The notes below the pieces were generated by a model that was given only the letters and a program-made list of their open reading frames with translations, searched no databases and was not told the origin of the DNA. DNA of 34,868 bases from Stappia sp. (GTDB taxonomy: Bacteria; Pseudomonadota; Alphaproteobacteria; Rhizobiales; Stappiaceae): NCBI GenBank assembly GCA_002722295.1, contig PBLF01000019.1, positions 36,784-71,651 on the forward strand, given 5' to 3'. The first letter of the stretch is position 1. Every line of letters starts with the position of its first letter. Below, one piece after another: positions 30,767 through 34,868 of this stretch. The position numbers and the translations under genes were made by a program.

Positions 30767-31222
30767 ATGCCCATGCAGCACCATCAGGAAACCGCCCTCG
30801 ACATCATCGGGGCGACCATCGCCAGCCTTGAGGAGGCCCGTAAGCACCTTGAGACGGGAAACCGGGAGACGGCGGCAAGCGCCTTGTGGAAGGCTCGGGG
30901 CAGCGTCGACTACGTGACCCGGGTCTTGCCGGGCGATCCCGAACGACCGACAGCCCAGCGCGAGGCGTTCCGCTCGCCGGGTGTGCGTCCGGGGTTCGAG
31001 ACCTTCCACGAGTATCTTGACCGGACCCAGCCCGAGATCCTCGACGGGATGTATGATCCGGCAACCGAGATCGTGCCAGAGTACCGGGATATCAAGACGT
31101 TCTGCGAGAAGCACGGTGCGCCTGTGATCGAGGTTCCCGCCCCGCCCTGCCTTCAGGAACGCGGGATCGATACCGTCTACGCCTATCCGGTCGACATGAT
31201 CGAGCGTTTCATCGGCGACTGA
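30767..31222 (+). CDS. hypothetical protein (151 aa)
   Basis: ATG 30767 follows GGGAG at short distance; a second ATG two codons later has better spacing, so the start may be 30773. The product is soluble: an N-terminal helical pair (residues about 5-45, ALDIIGATIASLEEARKHLE and ETAASALWKARGSVDYV), then a Pro-rich middle and a C-terminal part with IVPEYRDIKTFCEKHGAPVI and CLQERGIDTVYAYPVDMIER. No known motif is recognised. It stands alone between two non-coding stretches. Codon use is consistent with a real gene. Confidence 0.6.
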   Translation: MPMQHHQETALDIIGATIASLEEARKHLETGNRETAASALWKARGSVDYVTRVLPGDPERPTAQREAFRSPGVRPGFETFHEYLDRTQPEILDGMYDPATEIVPEYRDIKTFCEKHGAPVIEVPAPPCLQERGIDTVYAYPVDMIERFIGD

Positions 31223-32121
31223 ACGGGGGTCGAAGACAGCGCCACGGAAAGGCGTTCAAGGCCAATAACTTATGAAATGGTTGCATCACAGGGGTGAGCC
31301 AAAGGCGAACCCTAATGTTGTACCTAAGGTGTCCCTTAAGTCCTACTAGGGGTGTCCTTAGGTGGCCCTGAAGGTGTCCCCGGGGATGAGACCTGATCAG
31401 GATCACCGATCATGGTCTCCCTGTCCGGGGCTTCCTCGGGGAGCCCGTACGGCGACTTAAGGCGACACGGGGTGTCCCGGGCCTGACTGGATTGGAGATC
31501 ATCGCACAGGATCTCCCCACCAAGTCCCCCTCCTCGTGGTCCTGTCTCGGGATCAAGTCCGGGGGATCATCTCCCGGGCTCGTCTTCCCGGGTGTCCCGA
31601 CTCGATCCCCTGAGCGGTTCCCGGGCGTTGTGGCAGATCCGGCGTGTTCCTCCTTCCATGCCGTCCCTGTCCCGCCCGTCCTGTGGGGCCGGTGAGCGCG
31701 GTTCGTCCAGCGGCTCCCGGCTCCCGGGTCTCCCGAGCGATCCCAGCCCAGCGCCTCGGGTGTATCGAACGAAAGCCCAGCGCGACCCGAGGAGAACCCG
31801 GGGAGGAGGCGGGATCGGCGATCTATTGTTTTGTTGCAAAAATGCAACACCCTCCGTGACCATCAATGCTGTTTTGCCCAGAGCGACCCAAGCCCCCATC
31901 GGTCACCCTGTGCAGTCCTTAGGCTGTGCAATTTACACACCCGAGGCGCTTCCTGCGGTCGGGCCGTGGCCGGTCTCGGGGTGATTGGTCGTCCTCCATT
32001 GGAGGATGAACCCGAGATCGACGCAATGGGACGGCCCCGGATTACCGAGGTCCACCTCCTCGACAGGCGAACCTGCTACATCGTTATGGTGAAGCTCTCC
32101 CTGATGAAGTGCAGACGTTGA
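31223..32121. repeat. 899-bp non-coding region with repeated GGTGTCC motifs
   Basis: GGTGTCC occurs at 31328, 31351, 31373, 31471 and 31591, all on the plus strand; the first three are spaced 23 and 22 bases, close to two helical turns. ACCTAAGG at 31322-31329 and CCTTAGGT at 31356-31363 form an 8-bp inverted repeat enclosing the first unit. Several other GC-rich self-complementary stretches follow. No convincing gene is present. Possible roles are a control or origin-like region of the element, or a binding array for a regulator. Confidence 0.5.
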
Positions 32122-33186
32122 GTGCCCATCGGATGGGTACACAGATGGGACGTTTCCCCCAAAACCCTGACCGGCACCCCGCTCGTCTCGACCTTCGCCT
32201 TCGAACGGCACCCGAGCGAGTACCCGTTCCAGATCCGCGTCGTGGAGATCGACGGCGACCCGTGGTTCGTCGCAAAGGATGTCTGCGACGTGCTGGGCCT
32301 GAAGAACGTCACGTTTGCCATCAAGCACCTCGACCCGGACCAGCGTTCCAAATTCAATCGGATTGAACTTGGGGAACCGCGAGCCGGTCGCCCGATGCCG
32401 GTCGTCTCCGAAAGCGGCCTCTACAAGCTGATCATGCGCAGCAACAAGCCCGTCGCGAAGCGCTTCCAAGACTGGGTGACCCGCGATGTCCTCCCGGCGA
32501 TCCGCAAGGACGGCATGTATGTCCTCGGGGAGGAGAAGGTGGCCACGGGGGAGAACCAACCCATGAACGCACTCGTTTCCACCACCGGCCTCACCGGCAC
32601 CACCATCACCGGCATCCTGACCGATGGCCTCGACCAGCCCCTCACGATGTCCTCGCGGGAGATCGCGGATCGCACGGGGAAGCGTCACGACAACGTGGTT
32701 CGCGATATCGAGAAGATGCTGACGGCCATTGGAGAAGATCTCCTCAGATTTGAGGAGATGTCCCCGGACAGCTACGGTCGGGAGCAGCGCGGCTACCGTC
32801 TCCCCAAGGACCTCATCTTCACCCTCGTCTCCGGCTATTCGGTCCCGCTGCGGCACAAGATCGTCACCCGCTGGCAGTCGCTGGAGCAGGCCCAGCGTGC
32901 CCCGGTGGTTCCCCAGTCGCTGCCCGAGGCTCTCCGCTTGGCCGCTGACCTTGCCGAGAAGAACGCCGCGCTCGCCGTCGAGAACCAGAAGCTCGCTCCG
33001 CTGGCGAAGGTCGGCGACGTGGCCGTCAGTCACAAGCGGGGCGTCGTGGAGATCGGACGGAAGTTGCCTTCAGATTTGAAGCGGCCTACACCTCATAGCG
33101 GGGCAAGCGCTGGATCGCCTCCCACATGGTCGGCACCTCGGCATCCCCGTAGCGGTTCCCCTCGTTGCCCTGAGCGTGCCCCGTGA
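32122..33186 (+). CDS. Bro-N/Rha phage antirepressor-like protein, probably 3'-truncated
   Basis: Start is uncertain: GTG 32122 gives 354 codons, but similarity begins near residue 25 (FAFERH), so a later non-ATG start is possible. A Bro-N domain (IRVVEIDGDPWFVAKDVCDV, FWV-type core ending DWVTRDVLPAIRKDGMYVLG) spans about 25-145; a Rha domain follows (MSSREIADRTGKRHDNVVRD, SYGREQRGYRLPKDLIFTLV, LRHKIVTRWQSLE). A third, KilA-C-like part begins AVSHKRGVVEIGRKLP near residue 305 and breaks off; the last 35 residues are read from the opposite strand of the integrase gene. Such proteins act in phage regulation. The 3' end seems replaced by the integrase-bearing DNA. Confidence 0.8.
   Translation: MPIGWVHRWDVSPKTLTGTPLVSTFAFERHPSEYPFQIRVVEIDGDPWFVAKDVCDVLGLKNVTFAIKHLDPDQRSKFNRIELGEPRAGRPMPVVSESGLYKLIMRSNKPVAKRFQDWVTRDVLPAIRKDGMYVLGEEKVATGENQPMNALVSTTGLTGTTITGILTDGLDQPLTMSSREIADRTGKRHDNVVRDIEKMLTAIGEDLLRFEEMSPDSYGREQRGYRLPKDLIFTLVSGYSVPLRHKIVTRWQSLEQAQRAPVVPQSLPEALRLAADLAEKNAALAVENQKLAPLAKVGDVAVSHKRGVVEIGRKLPSDLKRPTPHSGASAGSPPTWSAPRHPRSGSPRCPERAP
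32738..32759. repeat. 22-bp palindrome inside the Rha gene, sharing a core with 33068-33081
   Basis: ATCTCCTCA-GATT-TGAGGAGAT is a perfect 9+9 inverted repeat with a 4-base centre. A second site at 33068-33081, CTTCA-GATT-TGAAG, lies four bases past the integrase stop and shares the ten-base core TCAGATTTGA. Confidence 0.5.
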
Positions 33187-34717
33187 TGTGGTTCGCAGTC
33201 CGGTCGCTGATCCCTGCCCTACTCGCCACGTTCTTGAAGCGGTGCCGCCATCCGTGGTTCGGCTGGACGTTCTTGTCCGTCACACCGACCCCATCGCTCC
33301 GCACCCACGTTCCAAGTGCGTTGCTCTGGCGCTGGGCCGGGTCGGCTCCCTTGCGGGCCGGATCGTAGAACAGGGGACCATCCTTCGCGCCCCTGACGAA
33401 CTCAAGGAAGCCCTGTTCGACCATATGAGGATGCAGTGGGACCAGCCGGTATTCGCCGGTCTTCACGCTTCCCGCTTCCGGCGTAATGCGGATGCAGTCC
33501 ACGCCCTCGACACGCACCACGTCTTCCTTGCGAAGCTGGGTCATCTCCGTCACTCGCGCCCCTGAATAGGCGCACAGCCAAGGCACCCAGCGCCGCGCCT
33601 TCAAGGTCCATGGGCTTGTCTTCTTCGCGTTCTCGTGTTCGTGCGCCCTTGTGGCTGCCTTCAGGATGTTCCGGGCCTCGTCGTCGGAGAAGCCACGATC
33701 CCGCACTCGCACCCGCCTTGATTTCTCGCCCTTCACCAGCTTGACGGGATTGTCTGGCAGAAGCCGGAGATCGACGCCCAGCGCGAAGACGGAATTGAGC
33801 GCGGCCCGGTTGGTCTTGCGGAACGTGTCCACCGACACCCTGCCCTCTTCGTACAGCTTTTCACGCCATGCGATGATGTCGTCGGTCGTCACCCGGGCCG
33901 CGTCGTCATGGCCCAGGAAGCCGACGAACTGGCGAATGACCGGCTCCCACCGTCGCGCGGAGCGTGGGGATGCGCCCTGCCGTTCCTTCCGTGCCTTCCA
34001 CTTATCGAACAGGCCGGTGATGGTGACAGACGCCTTGCCACGCGCCTTGTCGGCAATGCCTTCCCGTGGCACCTGCGGGAAGCGTTCCGCGTCAGGATCG
34101 GGCCTGTAGTCGCCCTTCGCGTTGCGCTCCAGCTTGCGGGCGGCTTGGTCGGATGCGTCCTTGAGGGCCGCGAGAAGCCTGTCGCGGCTCCCCCGGTCCA
34201 CCCGGAGTCCCTCACGATCCAGCAAGGCATCGGCGATGTTTCCGAACCGCTCTTCCATGGCTCGTCGCTTGGCGCTGTTGCGGACCTCGTCTCCGATCCC
34301 GAACCGCCCGAGGATCTCACCGTCACCCGCCACCTTGTTTGTGGTGAGGACACGTTGCCAGATAGCCGGGTTGCCCGGTTCCTCCTCGAAGCCCTCGGCA
34401 AGGCCCCGGTAGAAGATCCCGGCAAGCGTCTGGATTTGCTTGTTGGTGAGTTTCGCAGGCCCTGACCGCTCCGCTTCCCAGATGCGGCCCAGCGCCTCAA
34501 GAGCGGCTGCCGTGCGTTGCTTCGCCTCGGCTGCGTCCTTGGTGCCGAGCGACACCTTGACCACCTCACCGACCTTCACGGACGCAATGCGTTCGCCGAT
34601 GGGAATGCGGATCGACCTGCCCTTGACCCGCTCCACGAGATCGTGGGGAACGCGGCTGCGCAGATAGTAGGTTCCGAACTTGGGATTTCGTGTTGGGCGT
34701 GTCATCGGAAGGGGCAT
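33086..34717 (-). CDS. tyrosine integrase of the right element
   Basis: A 543-residue tyrosine recombinase. The start at 34717 (MPLPMTRPTRNPKFGTYYLR) is chosen because this opening is a common integrase N-terminus; an in-frame ATG at 34807, two bases after the upstream stop, would add 30 unlike residues. The N-terminal DUF6538-type segment (YYLRSRVPHDLVERVKG, VKVSLGTKDAAEAKQR) is followed by a core-binding domain (about 230-330) and catalytic domain with Arg388 (SGARVTEM), His488 and Arg491 (HGWRHRF), His514 (TGHAQG) and nucleophile Tyr523 (NRYGD). All are present, so it should be active. It is unrelated in layout to the integrase at 4060. Its 3' end overlaps the Rha gene by 101 bases. Confidence 0.92.
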   Translation of the reverse strand: MPLPMTRPTRNPKFGTYYLRSRVPHDLVERVKGRSIRIPIGERIASVKVGEVVKVSLGTKDAAEAKQRTAAALEALGRIWEAERSGPAKLTNKQIQTLAGIFYRGLAEGFEEEPGNPAIWQRVLTTNKVAGDGEILGRFGIGDEVRNSAKRRAMEERFGNIADALLDREGLRVDRGSRDRLLAALKDASDQAARKLERNAKGDYRPDPDAERFPQVPREGIADKARGKASVTITGLFDKWKARKERQGASPRSARRWEPVIRQFVGFLGHDDAARVTTDDIIAWREKLYEEGRVSVDTFRKTNRAALNSVFALGVDLRLLPDNPVKLVKGEKSRRVRVRDRGFSDDEARNILKAATRAHEHENAKKTSPWTLKARRWVPWLCAYSGARVTEMTQLRKEDVVRVEGVDCIRITPEAGSVKTGEYRLVPLHPHMVEQGFLEFVRGAKDGPLFYDPARKGADPAQRQSNALGTWVRSDGVGVTDKNVQPNHGWRHRFKNVASRAGISDRTANHITGHAQGNEGNRYGDAEVPTMWEAIQRLPRYEV

Positions 34718-34809
34718 CGTGTACCAGCCATGTGTACAAGTCGGCTGGCCGGAAACCCTGGTCGTGTCCGTCAAGGTGGTGTAAATTCCCGGATGGCCTG
34801 AGGTCATGA

Positions 34810-34868
34810 TCAGGCGGCTTTCGTGGTAATGCTGAGAATGGGGTCGATCTCCTCCTTGTCGATCTGGG
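34810..34868 (-). CDS. C-terminal fragment of an unidentified protein
   Basis: The last 18 codons and stop of a leftward frame are visible at the window edge (QIDKEEIDPILSITTKAA). It would lie directly upstream of the second integrase and be read in the same direction. The stretch is too short to name, and it may be a chance open frame. Confidence 0.3.
   Translation of the reverse strand, partial: QIDKEEIDPILSITTKAA

Noticed and set aside
31322..31600. CRISPR array
   Set aside because: The repeated unit is only 7 bases, spacing is irregular after the third copy and no cas gene is seen.
31410..31899. Several overlapping frames on both strands of the repeat region
   Set aside because: They are Arg/Pro/Gly-rich, mutually overlapping, without ribosome-binding sites or motifs, as expected for GC-rich non-coding DNA.
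34720..34738. GTAC...GTAC dyad upstream of the second integrase
   Set aside because: The arms are only four bases and common; not enough to claim an operator.

Overview
The window looks like high-GC chromosome of an alphaproteobacterium, probably Hyphomicrobiales (Rhizobiales). The grounds are a complete PhyR/NepR/EcfG general stress response (GSR) locus, HWE/HisKA_2 sensor kinases, a GapR (DUF2312) tail, two-domain cold-shock and DUF192 genes, and an alphaproteobacterial tRNA-Glu. I could run no database search; family names come from recognised motifs.

Left accessory region (1-5283). This is the right end of an integrated phage-like element: a GapR-like C-terminus, then a chain of small phage genes. 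From 725 to 5211 each gene overlaps the next, ending in a helix-turn-helix (excisionase-like) gene and a tyrosine integrase. Just after the integrase lies the 5' half of a tRNA-Pro(TGG) on the minus strand, broken at the anticodon arm. It is a probable attachment-site scar.

Chromosomal segment A (5415-9050). A LysR regulator diverges from an epoxide-hydrolase/dehalogenase-type alpha/beta hydrolase across an 8+8 palindrome. A cold-shock/DUF192 pair and tRNA-Glu(TTC) follow.

Stress-response island (about 9800-21910). Two nepR-ecfG pairs, a phyR response regulator, two membrane histidine kinases (one with an eroded ATP-binding domain) and small stress-type genes (PLDc_N, DUF1328, PRC-barrel, DUF883, holin-like, Dps, CsbD, AI-2E permease, two unknowns) sit together. 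By eye I find promoter-like GGAAC-N16/17-CGTT sites, or close variants, before eight transcription units. The island therefore appears to hold the regulators together with a local set of their targets. The AI-2E permease gene carries an apparent one-base frameshift.

Transport/catabolism operon (22213-28000). A polyamine-type ABC importer (permease, ATPase, Tat-type binding protein, permease) is followed by an M24 'pita-bread' hydrolase that has lost metal ligands in a creatinase-like way, and by a TetR regulator preceded by a perfect 20-bp palindrome. A reasonable reading is uptake and hydrolysis of a small nitrogenous compound under TetR control; the substrate is unknown.

Right accessory region (about 28271 to the end). 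It begins at a tRNA-like 3' fragment (T-arm plus acceptor plus CCA) and holds a small lipoprotein, an unknown protein, a serine resolvase with a dyad upstream, an unknown 151-residue protein, a 900-bp non-coding stretch with repeated GGTGTCC motifs, a Bro-N/Rha antirepressor that looks cut short, and a second tyrosine integrase facing it. The element continues past the window.
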